This document shows, in pieces, positions 26,532 through 35,037 of a stretch of 64,000 bases of DNA (position 1 is the first letter of the stretch; every line of letters starts with the position of its first letter). A model generated the notes under the pieces. It ran no database searches. It worked only from the letters and a program-made list of their open reading frames with translations, and was not told the DNA's origin. A program made the position numbers and the translations under genes. The stretch covers positions 124,001 to 188,000 of the forward strand of contig NZ_LJGT01000037.1 in assembly GCF_001751365.1 (NCBI RefSeq). Reading direction: 5' to 3'. This DNA is from Streptomyces abyssalis (lineage in GTDB: Bacteria; Actinomycetota; Actinomycetes; Streptomycetales; Streptomycetaceae).

Positions 26532-27263
26532 GTGACGGTCGGCACCGGAACCGGCACCGGAGACGTCGCCGCGCTGCGGCGATGGCTCGACGAGGCGTCC
26601 ATCGATCCTGCGGTCGGTGAACTCCGCCCCGACTACCGGGCGTTGCTCGTCGCGGCCGACGGCCTGCGGCCGGGCCCCTCCGACGGGTTCAGCGAGAGCA
26701 TGCTCGCCGCCGCCGAGGCGGACGCCTGCGGCGACCCCGGTGCGCACCCCCACGTCGCCGCCTGGCACGAGGCGTTCCGCGCCTTCGGCGCCAAGCCCAA
26801 GCGCGTACGGCCGAGCGTGGACGCGCTGCTGCGCCGCGCGCCGGAGGGCGGGCTGCCCCGGGTGGACCGGCTCACGGACGTCTACAACGCCGTGTCCGTC
26901 GCCCACGTACTGCCCCTCGGCGGCGAGGACTTGGACCGCTACGCCGGCCCCGCCCGGCTCGTACGTGCCGAGGGCACCGAGCCCTTCGAGGCCGCCTCGG
27001 CCGGCGAGCCGACTGTGGAGTACCCCCGTCCGGGAGAGGTCGTGTGGAGTGACGACGCCGGAGTCACCTGCCGCCGCTGGAACTGGCGCCAGTGCGTCCG
27101 CACGCGCCTCACCACCCGCACCACCCGCGCCGTCTTCATCCTCGACGCGCTGGGTGCGATGAGCGACGACGCGCTGACCGCCGCGGGTGACTCGCTGACG
27201 GAGGCCCTGTCCGCGGGGAGCCCCGGCGCGCGGACCGTGACACGGCTGCTGCGGGCGGTCTAG
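26532..27263 (+). CDS. B3/B4 tRNA-binding-domain protein (PheRS beta-like)
   Basis: 243 residues from GTG 26532, after GGAGGAG. It contains the stand-alone B3/4 domain of phenylalanyl-tRNA synthetase beta chains. Conserved stretches are WHEAFRAFGAKPKRVRPSV, LPRVDRLTDVYNAVSVAHV and the C-terminal CRRWNWRQC. Stand-alone members are thought to handle aminoacylated tRNA, for example by editing or hydrolysing mischarged tRNA, but few have a proved role. It begins with a Gly-Thr run (VGTGTGTGD). It is convergent with the TetR gene, with a hairpin at 27270-27300 between them, and has an unusual repeat-bearing promoter. Confidence 0.85.
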   Translation: MTVGTGTGTGDVAALRRWLDEASIDPAVGELRPDYRALLVAADGLRPGPSDGFSESMLAAAEADACGDPGAHPHVAAWHEAFRAFGAKPKRVRPSVDALLRRAPEGGLPRVDRLTDVYNAVSVAHVLPLGGEDLDRYAGPARLVRAEGTEPFEAASAGEPTVEYPRPGEVVWSDDAGVTCRRWNWRQCVRTRLTTRTTRAVFILDALGAMSDDALTAAGDSLTEALSAGSPGARTVTRLLRAV

Positions 27264-27269
27264 AGCGGC

Positions 27270-27300
27270 CCGGGCGCGTCCGCGGGCCCCGGACGCCCGG
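27270..27300. terminator. Hairpin between convergent B3/4 and TetR genes
   Basis: Arms CCGGGCGCGTCCG and CGGACGCCCGG pair except for a two-base bulge, with a 7-base loop. It begins seven bases after the B3/4 stop. The position fits a terminator for that gene. Confidence 0.4.
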
Positions 27301-27362
27301 CCGGAGCCGGTGACTTCGCCCGCGAGGGGGCCTGGGCTGTGCCGGCCTGGGCCGCCCCAGCC

Positions 27363-28001
27363 CTACCTGGTCCGGTATGCCCGCAGAAAGGTCCGTACTC
27401 CCTCGACGACGAGTGGCCGGACGCGGCCGTCCTCCGCGGCGTTCGCCCAGCCGAGCCTGTCCAGCGCGACGCCGAAGGTCAGCGCGATGAACTGGTCGGC
27501 CGCGAGCCGGGCGTCGGGGACGTCCAGCAGCCCCGCAGCGGCGAGGGCGGAGAGCCGCTCGGCGACCGCCTCGTCGGGGGTGTCGGCCATGGAGTTGTAG
27601 CCCCGGTGCGGCAGGTGGCCGGATTCCGCCCGGACCAGTCGTTGCAGCGTCGCGTACTCCGCCGAGCCGAGCATGTCGGTCGCGATGCGCATCGAGAACG
27701 TGACCAGGGCGTCCTCGAGTTCGGCGGCCTCGGTGACGTCGGTGAGGGTGTCGTCGAGGGTGCTCCGGACCGCGGTGATCATCGACTGGCCGACGTCGTC
27801 GACGACTGCTCGCAGCAGCGTCTGCTTGTCGCCGAAGTAGTCGTAGACCGTCCGCTTGGACACCTCGGCCCGTGCGGCGACCGCGTCGACGCTGGAGCGG
27901 TCGAAGCCGTCGGCGAGGAACAGTTCCCGGGCCGCCGAGAGGATGGCGGCCCGCTTCGGCGTGGACCCCTCGCGCAGTGTCTTCGTGGTCGGCATGGGCA
28001 C
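27363..28001 (-). CDS. TetR/AcrR-family repressor
   Basis: 212 residues. The N-terminal helix-turn-helix is at ~18-64 (ILSAARELFLADGFDRSSVD ... EVSKRTVYDYFGDK); the C-terminal ligand domain belongs to the AcrR_C group. It is divergent from an MFS transporter and FAD monooxygenase. The intergenic region carries an 18-bp palindrome at 28013-28030, very probably its operator, so it should repress both itself and the efflux/oxidation pair until a ligand binds. The start may be ATG 28001 or the ATG two codons later. Confidence 0.92.
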   Translation of the reverse strand: MPMPTTKTLREGSTPKRAAILSAARELFLADGFDRSSVDAVAARAEVSKRTVYDYFGDKQTLLRAVVDDVGQSMITAVRSTLDDTLTDVTEAAELEDALVTFSMRIATDMLGSAEYATLQRLVRAESGHLPHRGYNSMADTPDEAVAERLSALAAAGLLDVPDARLAADQFIALTFGVALDRLGWANAAEDGRVRPLVVEGVRTFLRAYRTR

Positions 28002-28012
28002 ATCCTAGCGTC

Positions 28013-28030
28013 CTACACTGCACGGTGTAG
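28013..28030. promoter_or_regulatory. Palindromic TetR operator CTACAC-N6-GTGTAG
   Basis: Perfect 6-bp arms with a 6-base spacer, followed by an extra half-site TGTAG at 28031-28035. It lies 12 bases before the TetR start and ~80 before the MFS start, in the least GC-rich part of the region. Position and symmetry are those of TetR operators in divergent promoters. Confidence 0.7.
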
Positions 28031-28108
28031 TGTAGTAGTCCAGTGCTCGGGGGGAGCCGCGCTGTTACAGCCGCCCTTCCGTGCCCGGCAATGACGGAAA
28101 GGACGTCC

Positions 28109-29506
28109 ATGTCCGCCACTCTGGCTCCCCCCGTTCGCATCGGGAAGGCGGCCGTCGGGGCCCTCGGCCTGCTGGCAGTCGCCACCGGTGCCCTGGAGTC
28201 GGTGGTGACGCCGACGCTCCCGCTCCTGCAACGCGAGCTGGACATGAGTCCCGCCGAAGGCGCGTTGCTCAGCGTCGTGCTCCTCGTCACCGGCGCCCTC
28301 GTCACACCTGTCGCAGGCAAGTTCGGTGACCGCTACGGCGGGAAGCGGGTCCTGATCCGGCTGATGGCGGTGGTCTGTGCCGGTGGGCTGGTGTCCGCCC
28401 TGGCGCCGAACCTGCCACTGCTGCTGCTCGGTCAGGTACTGCAGGGAGCGATGGTCGGCGCGCTGCCCCTGTCGTTCATCCTGGTGCGCGAACACCTCCC
28501 CGAGGGAGAGTCGAAAGTGGCCATCGGTGTGGTCAGCGGCCTGTTCGTCGGGGGCGGGATGGCGGGGACGCTGGCGGCCGGGCCCGTGGCGGAAGGGCTG
28601 TCCCGGCACTGGATGTTCGCGCTGCCGACGATCGCGGTCATCGGGGCCACAGTGCTTGTGAACAGGCTGATGCCGCATGATGCACCGAGCCGTTCGGACG
28701 ACGCGGGGGTCGACTGGCCCGGCCTGGTTCTCCTGAGCGGGACGCTCGTCACGCTCATGCTCCTGCTCGCGATGGCGCCCGACATGGGCTCGCAGCCACT
28801 CGTGCTCGGCGCCCTCGTCGTGGTTCTGGGCGCCTTCGTGACCGGATGGACAGCCGTCGAGCGTCGTGCGGCCTCGCCGATGGTCGATCTGCGCATGCTG
28901 GCACGGCCCCAGGTGTGGCAGTCGTGTGTGCTGACGTTCGTGATCTGCGTCGGCACCTCGGTGGCGGTCTATCTCGTCCCGCAGCTGTTCGCCGTGCCCG
29001 CCGGCGAGTACGGGTTCGGGGCCGGCGCCACGGAGATCGGCTTCTTCCTGCTGCCCGGTGCCGTGGCCGCGTCGCTGGCCGGGCCTCTCGGTGGGATCGG
29101 GGCGCGGCGTTTCGGCTCGCGTGCCGTGGTCGTCGCCGGGACAGGCCTCATGGTCGTCGCCCTGATCGCCCTGGCCGCCGTGCACACGGAGATCTGGCAC
29201 CTCGTCATCGGCAAGGCGATGATCGCGCTTGCCAACGGCCTGTGCGTCACGGCGATGGTGACGAGTACCGCGACATCCGTCGACCGGAGCGACACCGGCA
29301 TCGCCACCAGCCTCGTCCTGGTGGCTCGCGTGGTCGGCTACGCCGTGGGTGCGCAGGTCAGTGGCGCGATCCTCACCGCCGGGACCCCTTCCGGGTCGGA
29401 TGTGCCGGCCGAATCGGCCTTCGTCACCGGCTTCGTCATAGCCGGCGCCGTCACGGCACTGTCCCTGCTCGTCACCCGTAACGTCAGCAAAGGACCCAAG
29501 GAATGA
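28109..29506 (+). CDS. MFS drug-efflux transporter (DHA2-like)
   Basis: 465 residues. ATG 28109 is chosen over ATG 28091 because AAAGGAC lies six bases upstream. About 14 hydrophobic helices; motif A is GKFGDRYGGKRVLI in the loop between TM2 and TM3. TM1 has the ATGALESVVTPTLPLLQREL pattern usual for actinobacterial drug exporters. It should expel a hydrophobic toxin or antibiotic using the proton gradient. Its stop overlaps the monooxygenase start (ATGA), and both are controlled by the divergent TetR palindrome. Confidence 0.9.
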   Translation: MSATLAPPVRIGKAAVGALGLLAVATGALESVVTPTLPLLQRELDMSPAEGALLSVVLLVTGALVTPVAGKFGDRYGGKRVLIRLMAVVCAGGLVSALAPNLPLLLLGQVLQGAMVGALPLSFILVREHLPEGESKVAIGVVSGLFVGGGMAGTLAAGPVAEGLSRHWMFALPTIAVIGATVLVNRLMPHDAPSRSDDAGVDWPGLVLLSGTLVTLMLLLAMAPDMGSQPLVLGALVVVLGAFVTGWTAVERRAASPMVDLRMLARPQVWQSCVLTFVICVGTSVAVYLVPQLFAVPAGEYGFGAGATEIGFFLLPGAVAASLAGPLGGIGARRFGSRAVVVAGTGLMVVALIALAAVHTEIWHLVIGKAMIALANGLCVTAMVTSTATSVDRSDTGIATSLVLVARVVGYAVGAQVSGAILTAGTPSGSDVPAESAFVTGFVIAGAVTALSLLVTRNVSKGPKE

Positions 29507-30729
29507 CCCGCACCGGTCTGTTGAGGGACACCCGTACCACGCAGCGGCGCAAGGTCCTGATATCGGGGGCAAGCGTGGCGGGGCCCGCCCTCGCGTTCTG
29601 GCTGAACCGTTACGGATTCGCGGTCACGGTGGTCGAGAAGGCGGGCGCACTTCGCGGCGGCGGCTATCCGGTAGACGTGCGCGGCACCGCGGTCGAGGTC
29701 GTCCGGAGGATGGGAATCCTGCCGCGGCTGCGGGACGCCCACATCGACTTGCGCCGGATGACCTTCCTCGACGGGGAGGGCAGCGAGGTGGCCTCGGTCA
29801 GCCCGCACACCGTCACCGGCGGAGTCGCGGGACTCGACCTGGAGGTGCGGCGCGGGGATCTGACCGGCGCCCTCCACGCGGCGGTCCGTGACGACGTGGA
29901 GTTCGTGTTCGACGACTCCATCGACACCCTCCACCAGTCCGGCCGCGGGGTCGACGTCACCTTCCGCGGGGGCGGCAGGCGCAGGTTCGACTTGGTCTTC
30001 GGCGCGGACGGGCTGCACTCACGCACCCGCGAGCTGCTGTTCGGTCCCGAGGAACAGTTCCACCGGTACCTCGGCTACTGCTTCGCCGGGTTCACCATAC
30101 GCAACACCTTCGGGCTCTCCCGCGAGACCGTTATGTGGAACACCCCGGGCAGGGCCGCGGCACTCTACGCCGTGGGGGACGGCGACGAGACGCACGCCCT
30201 CCTGAACTTCGCCCACCCGGAACCGCCGTTCGCGGCGTTCCGGAATCCGGAGGCCCAACGGGACCTGGTCGCCGCGGTCTTCGCCGGCGCGGGGTGGGAG
30301 GTCCCGGGCATGCTTGCCGCCATGCGCGACGCGGACGACCTGTTCTTCGACGCGGTCAGCCAGATCCGCATGCCCCGCTGGTCGAGCGGCAGGGCCGCAC
30401 TGGTGGGCGACGCCGCGTACGCGCCCTCGTTCCTCACCGGACAGGGCTCCAGCCTCGCGCTCGTCGGCGCGTACATGCTCGCCGGCTGTCTGGCCGACCG
30501 GGACCACGCAGCGGGCTTCGCCGCGTACGAACGCAGCACGCGTCAGTTCGTCACCCTGAACCAGGAGCAGGTCGGCGAGGGCGATGCCACTCTGTTCCCG
30601 ACCACCGCCCGGGCCCTGGAGCAGCGCAACGACATGCTGCGCGGTCTCAGGGCCATGCCCTCCCCGGAGGCGAGACCGGAGCATTCGGCCCTCACCCTGC
30701 CCGAATTCGGTCCAACCGCCGGGAGTTGA
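29503..30729 (+). CDS. FAD-dependent aromatic monooxygenase (PHBH fold, TetX-like)
   Basis: 408 residues. FAD-binding motif VLISGASVAGPALAFWL at ~18-34, the DG motif FGADGLHSRTR near 166 and the GD motif ALVGDAAYAPSFLTGQGSS near 305 mark a class A flavoprotein hydroxylase. The group includes Rv-type and TetX-like enzymes that hydroxylate tetracycline, rifamycin or other polyketides. Translational coupling to an MFS exporter under a TetR repressor suggests drug inactivation plus efflux, but the substrate is not known. The ~15 residues before the first strand are extra. Confidence 0.9.
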   Translation: MTRTGLLRDTRTTQRRKVLISGASVAGPALAFWLNRYGFAVTVVEKAGALRGGGYPVDVRGTAVEVVRRMGILPRLRDAHIDLRRMTFLDGEGSEVASVSPHTVTGGVAGLDLEVRRGDLTGALHAAVRDDVEFVFDDSIDTLHQSGRGVDVTFRGGGRRRFDLVFGADGLHSRTRELLFGPEEQFHRYLGYCFAGFTIRNTFGLSRETVMWNTPGRAAALYAVGDGDETHALLNFAHPEPPFAAFRNPEAQRDLVAAVFAGAGWEVPGMLAAMRDADDLFFDAVSQIRMPRWSSGRAALVGDAAYAPSFLTGQGSSLALVGAYMLAGCLADRDHAAGFAAYERSTRQFVTLNQEQVGEGDATLFPTTARALEQRNDMLRGLRAMPSPEARPEHSALTLPEFGPTAGS

Positions 30730-30742
30730 GCGCGACAGGCAC

Positions 30743-31558
30743 TCAACCCCCGTGCAGCCCCTCCAGCAGCGCCGGAAGCGCCTCGCCGATCGGTTCGCGT
30801 ACGACCTCGTCCGCCAGGCCGTCGTAGGGCGTCGGCTCGGCGTTGACGATGATGAGGCGGGCCCCGTGGCCGGCGGCGATCTCCGCGAGGGACGCCGCCG
30901 GCTGCACCTGGAGGGACGTACCGACGGCCACGAAGACGTCGCAGGCCTTGGCCACACCGACCGCCTGCCCCAGCACGTCGGGGTCGAGGGCCTGTCCGAA
31001 CATCACCGTGCCCGACTTGAGGATGCCGCCGCAGTCCAGGCACGCCGGGTCGTCCTCGCCTGCCTCGACCCTCTCCAGGGCCTGCGCCATGGTGCTCCCG
31101 GCCTCGCACTGCGTGCACACCACGGTCCGTGAACTGCCGTGCAGCTCCAGCACCTTGCGGCCGGGGAGCCCCGCGAGCTGATGCAGCCCGTCCACGTTCT
31201 GCGTGATGACCCGCACCGGCTTGCCGGACTTCTCCAGCCTCGCCACCGCCTCGTGCGCGGCGTTCGGACGGGCGTCCCAGGTGGGGCTGGTCCGGCGCAT
31301 CTGCCATGACTTGCGCCGGATTTCGGGATCGGTCATGTAGTAGTCGTACGTGACGAGCTTCTCCGCCTCGGGATCGCGGCGCCAAAGCCCTTGCGGGCCG
31401 CGGTAGTCGGGGATGCCGGAGTCCGTGGAGATCCCCGCGCCGCTCAGGATCGCCACGAGAGGGCCGCGGGGGGAGCCGCCGGAGTCCGCGGGGTGCCCCG
31501 CTTGCGCGGTGTGCGGTCCGTCCGGTGCGGGTCCGGGGGAGCCTGGGGAGACAGCCAT
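30743..31558 (-). CDS. cobB: NAD-dependent protein deacylase (sirtuin)
   Basis: 271 residues from ATG 31558 (TTG 31567 is possible). Sirtuin motifs: GAGIS in the NAD-binding strand, DYRGPQGLW, the catalytic-histidine context ITQNVDGLHQLAG plus LHGSSRTVVC, and a zinc ribbon CTQC...CLDC. NAD-ring motif GTSLQVQPAASL follows. The ~35-residue Pro/Gly-rich N-terminal extension is unusual. It should remove acetyl or other acyl groups from lysines, for example of acetyl-CoA synthetase. It converges with the monooxygenase gene, only 13 bases apart, with no terminator obvious. Confidence 0.93.
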   Translation of the reverse strand: MAVSPGSPGPAPDGPHTAQAGHPADSGGSPRGPLVAILSGAGISTDSGIPDYRGPQGLWRRDPEAEKLVTYDYYMTDPEIRRKSWQMRRTSPTWDARPNAAHEAVARLEKSGKPVRVITQNVDGLHQLAGLPGRKVLELHGSSRTVVCTQCEAGSTMAQALERVEAGEDDPACLDCGGILKSGTVMFGQALDPDVLGQAVGVAKACDVFVAVGTSLQVQPAASLAEIAAGHGARLIIVNAEPTPYDGLADEVVREPIGEALPALLEGLHGG

Positions 31559-31725
31559 GCCCGCCAAGGGTAGTCATCCGCGGGCGGAACGGTGAGGTCG
31601 CACAGGGTGGGTCCCCTGGGGCCGGGAGGTACTGGATTCGCAGCAGCAGAATGTGAATGTTCTTCCTGAATCCTTGCCAATCCGGACAACCCGGTGCACT
31701 CTCTGACTTACGGCCCTCGCAGTTC

Positions 31726-31756
31726 ACCCCCACGGCACCGACAGGTGCGTGGGGGT
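31726..31756. terminator. Stable hairpin in a 404-base gap
   Basis: ACCCCCAC-G-GCACC pairs with GGTGC-GTGGGGGT around a GACA loop (one bulged base), followed by TCTTCT. It is the only clear structure in the stretch 31559-31962 between the sirtuin start and the small ORF. No gene is evident there. It may end an unseen small transcript or be an attenuator for the downstream small gene. Confidence 0.5.
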
Positions 31757-31962
31757 CTTCTGTCTCCCGGCCGTCGTTCTCCTCGGCCGTCGCTACCGGC
31801 ACCGGCTCACACCCCCAGGGGCGCGGACCACAGCGCGGCGGCCGAGGTCGCCAACCGCAGGGCAGACGAAGGGGAGTGGCGGGGACGGCGTCCGGGGTGG
31901 TCCCGGGACGTTGTCCGGGACGTCTTCCGTCCGCGAGACGGCCCACGAGAAGGGGGCACCTC

Positions 31963-32181
31963 TTGATCACCACCAGCAGGGCCGGGGTGAAGCTCATCGC
32001 CTCGGCCAACACTCAGCCCGAGGCGTGCGAGCTCCGGGACCGCCTGGCCCTGCGGCTGCGCCGCTCCCAGGTCGCCGGCCGCTACATGATCAGGGTGAAG
32101 CGGATGGAGCGCGGCGCCTGGGGCGTGTATCTGGTCCATCCCGCCTCCCTCCGCCGCTTCGAACGGGCCGAGACGGCGTAG
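31963..32181 (+). CDS. Small basic protein of unknown function
   Basis: 72 residues from a TTG start, with AAGGGGG about eight bases upstream; GTG 31987 is a second choice. The sequence reads ITTSRAGVKLIASANTQPEA then a strongly basic helix (LRDRLALRLRRSQVAGRYM) and the C-terminal RVKRMERGAWGVYLVHPAS. No signal or membrane segment. It looks like a small alpha/beta protein conserved in Streptomyces; the charge suggests nucleic-acid or protein contact. No function is assigned. Confidence 0.55.
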   Translation: MITTSRAGVKLIASANTQPEACELRDRLALRLRRSQVAGRYMIRVKRMERGAWGVYLVHPASLRRFERAETA

Positions 32182-32312
32182 AGGCGGCGCAGCGGCGGCA
32201 GGGGAGCCGCATCCAGGATGCGGGCGCAACGGCGGATCACGCTGCGTGGAAGCACGGCTCACGCAGCCGCGACGTCCGCCGGCCGGGCCGCTGTGCGAGG
32301 CCGCTGCGGACC

Positions 32313-32341
32313 TTGTCAGGTGGCTGTATACGACATACTGT
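32313..32341 (+). promoter_or_regulatory. Sigma-70-type promoter of the peptide ABC operon
   Basis: TTGTCA at 32313-32318 and TACTGT at 32336-32341 are separated by exactly 17 bases. It lies 40 bases before the GTG start of the substrate-binding protein and in the only AT-rich patch of the gap. It fits HrdB-type promoters. Confidence 0.55.
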
Positions 32342-32380
32342 CGCCCGCATCCTGTCGATCCGCTTCAGAGGTGGACAGCC

Positions 32381-34087
32381 GTGCTCCCCCAAGCTTCCTC
32401 CCGCGGGCCCGGTCAGGGGGAGTGCCCCCGGCGCATACCAGCCCTCTCTCGCGCCGCGGCCGTGACGGCCGTTCTCGCTCTCGGCGTGACAGGCTGCGCC
32501 TCCCTGACGACTTCGGCCACCGAGGTCGGCGGAGTGCGGATGACCGACGAGCGGCCCGCGCGGGACGGCGGCACGCTCACCGTCGCGCTCAAGTCCGATC
32601 CGGACAAGCTGGATCCGAGTCTCGGCAGCACCCTCGTCGGCCGCAGCGTCTTCGCCTCGATGTGCCAGAAGCTCTACGACACCGACGCGCGGAACCGCAT
32701 CCGGCCCCAACTGGCCGCCGGCATGCCCGAGGTGAGCGACGGCGGCCGCAAGGTCGTGATCGAGGTGCGCCGCGGCGCGCGCTTCAGCGACGGAACGCCG
32801 CTGAACGCCGAAGCCGTCGAGACGTCGCTGCGCCGCCACCGCGACCTGCCCGAGTCGGCACGCTCCAGCGAGCTCGAACCGGTGAAGAGCATCGAGGCCA
32901 CCGGCGGCGACAAGGTCGAACTGCGGCTGAAGGAGCCGTACGAGCCGCTGCTGGGCGCACTCGCCGACCGCTCCGGCATGGTGATGTCGCCGCGTGCGCT
33001 GAAGAAGTACGGAGAGGACTTCGCCACGCACCCCTCATGCGTCGGACCGTTCCGCTTCAAGGAGCGGGTGACGGGCGACCGTATCGTGCTGGAGAAGGAC
33101 CCGAACTACTACGACGCCTCCCGCGTACACCTGCGGAAGGTCGTCTACCGCACGATCGTCGACGGCAACGTGCGACTGGCCAACCTGCGCTCCGGCGACG
33201 CCCAGATCAGCGACCAGACCGCGCCTCTCGAAGTGCAGAGCGCACTGACCGACGACACGCTGCAGGTCTTCAACTCCCCGACGCTCGGCTACCAGGGCCT
33301 CACCGTGAACATCGGCAACTCCCGCGGCCTGGGCAAGAAGCCGGGCAAGGTGAACAGCTCCCTCGCACGCGACGGACGCATACGGGAGGCGTTCGCGCTC
33401 TCGCTCGACCGCGCCCTGATCAACAAGATCGTCTTCCAGGGCATGTACGACACCGCCTGCGGGCCCGTGGCCCCCTCCAGCGAACTCGGCACGAAGATGC
33501 GCTGCCCCGGCCGGGACCTGGGCCGGGCACGCCAGCTCCTGCGTGAGGCGGGCGAGAAGGGCCGCGTACCCGTCGAACTGACCATCTCCAACACCGTGGA
33601 GGACATGCGGCTGGGGCAGGTCGTCCAGGCGATGGCCAAGGACGCCGGATTCCAGGTGAAGCTGCGGCCCACGGAGTTCACCACTCTCCTCGAACACGCC
33701 GACAAGGGCGACTTCGAGGCCGTGTCGGTCGGCTGGTCCGGCAGGCTCGACCCCGCGGGCAACATCGACGCCTTCGCCGCCACGCTCGGCTCGGAGAACC
33801 GCTCCGGGATCTCCGACGAGCGCATCGACTCCCTCATCGAGGACGGACGCCGCACCGCCGACCCGGACGAACGCAGGGAGATCTACCGCGACGTGACCGC
33901 CGCCATCAACGACGAGCACGCCCTCATCTACCTCTACCGGCAGCGCAACTACGTCGTCACCACCAAGGAGATCGCGGGCCTGCGCGTCTACGGCGACGGC
34001 CTGATACGCGTCGAGAACGCCGGCTACGCCCGGGGCGGAGACGCGGGCGGGAAGACCGGCGCAGACACGGAGGCGAGGAGCCGATGA
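32381..34087 (+). CDS. Peptide/nickel-type ABC transporter, lipoprotein substrate-binding protein
   Basis: 568 residues from GTG 32381, with AGAGGTGGA just upstream. A basic n-region and hydrophobic stretch lead to the lipobox VTGC, with Cys39 as the lipidation site, so the mature protein is membrane-anchored outside the cell. The family-5 solute-binding domain begins GGTLTVALKSDPDKLDPS and continues with VFASMCQKLYD and the usual DPNYYD segment. Family members bind di- to oligopeptides, glutathione or nickel. First gene of a six-gene coupled operon with a gamma-glutamyltransferase at its end, which points to gamma-glutamyl peptides as cargo. Confidence 0.93.
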   Translation: MLPQASSRGPGQGECPRRIPALSRAAAVTAVLALGVTGCASLTTSATEVGGVRMTDERPARDGGTLTVALKSDPDKLDPSLGSTLVGRSVFASMCQKLYDTDARNRIRPQLAAGMPEVSDGGRKVVIEVRRGARFSDGTPLNAEAVETSLRRHRDLPESARSSELEPVKSIEATGGDKVELRLKEPYEPLLGALADRSGMVMSPRALKKYGEDFATHPSCVGPFRFKERVTGDRIVLEKDPNYYDASRVHLRKVVYRTIVDGNVRLANLRSGDAQISDQTAPLEVQSALTDDTLQVFNSPTLGYQGLTVNIGNSRGLGKKPGKVNSSLARDGRIREAFALSLDRALINKIVFQGMYDTACGPVAPSSELGTKMRCPGRDLGRARQLLREAGEKGRVPVELTISNTVEDMRLGQVVQAMAKDAGFQVKLRPTEFTTLLEHADKGDFEAVSVGWSGRLDPAGNIDAFAATLGSENRSGISDERIDSLIEDGRRTADPDERREIYRDVTAAINDEHALIYLYRQRNYVVTTKEIAGLRVYGDGLIRVENAGYARGGDAGGKTGADTEARSR

Positions 34088-35037
34088 CCCGCTACGCCCT
34101 GCGCCGCCTGGGCCAGTCGGCGGTGACGCTGGTCCTGGTCAGCATCGTCGTCTTCCTCGGAGTGCGCGCCATGCCCGGCGACACGGCCCGCGCACTCGCC
34201 GGGGAGGAGACCAACCCGAAGGCGCTGGAGGCGATCCGGCACCAGTACGGACTCGACCAGAACATCGCCGTGCAGTACGGCCGTTACGTGGAGCAGGCCG
34301 TCACCGGCGACCTCGGCACCTCGGCCCGTACCGGCCTGCCCGTCGTCGACGCGATCTTCGAGGCGCTGCCCGTCACGCTCGAACTCGCCCTGCTCTCCCT
34401 CCTCCTGGCCGTCGTCGTGGGCATCGGAGCGGGAGTCGTCGCCGCCGTGCGGCGCGGCAGGCCCGCCGAGTGGTTCGCCAACACCCTTGCACTGCTGGGA
34501 CTTTCGGTGCCGAACTTCTGGCTCGGCATCGTCCTCATCCTCGGATTCGCCATCGCCGTACCGGTGTTCGCCGCATCCGGCTTCGTACCCTTCGGCACCG
34601 ACCCCCTGGAGAACCTGCGGCGGATGGTGCTGCCCGTCGTCGTACTCGGAAGCGGCCTCGCCGCCATCGTGATGCGGCAGACCAGAGCGGCGATGCTGGA
34701 GTCGCTGTCCGCGGACTACGTGCGCACCGCCCGCGCCAAGGGCCTCGCGCCGCACCAGGTCGTCGGCGGGCACGCGCTGCGCAACTCCCTCGTCACCGTC
34801 GTCACCGTGCTCGGTCTCCAGCTGGGCCATCTCATCTCGGGCGCGGTCGTGACGGAGCAGATCTTCGTTCTGCCCGGGTTCGGGAAGCTGATGATCGACG
34901 CCGTCTTCACCCGCGACTACGCGATGGTGCAGGGCGTGGTCCTCTTCACCGCGGCCGGCTACATCCTCGTGAATCTCGCGGTGGACCTGCTCTACTCCGT
35001 CATCGACCCCCGCATCCGGCTGGGAGGTGCACCGTGA
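34084..35037 (+). CDS. ABC transporter permease, DppB type
   Basis: 317 residues, six transmembrane helices. It starts MTRYALRRLGQSAVTLVLVS, the usual DppB N-terminus; the coupling (EAA) loop is ADYVRTARAKGLAPHQVVGG, and the C-terminus YSVIDPRIRLGG is diagnostic. Overlaps the binding-protein stop by four bases (ATGA) and the next permease by four (GTGA). Forms the transport channel with the DppC-type protein. Confidence 0.94.
   Translation: MTRYALRRLGQSAVTLVLVSIVVFLGVRAMPGDTARALAGEETNPKALEAIRHQYGLDQNIAVQYGRYVEQAVTGDLGTSARTGLPVVDAIFEALPVTLELALLSLLLAVVVGIGAGVVAAVRRGRPAEWFANTLALLGLSVPNFWLGIVLILGFAIAVPVFAASGFVPFGTDPLENLRRMVLPVVVLGSGLAAIVMRQTRAAMLESLSADYVRTARAKGLAPHQVVGGHALRNSLVTVVTVLGLQLGHLISGAVVTEQIFVLPGFGKLMIDAVFTRDYAMVQGVVLFTAAGYILVNLAVDLLYSVIDPRIRLGGAP

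Noticed and set aside
31650-31760. tRNA gene
   Set aside because: AGTTCACCCCC looks like a T-arm, but no acceptor, D- or anticodon arm can be folded upstream; the stem-loop alone explains it.
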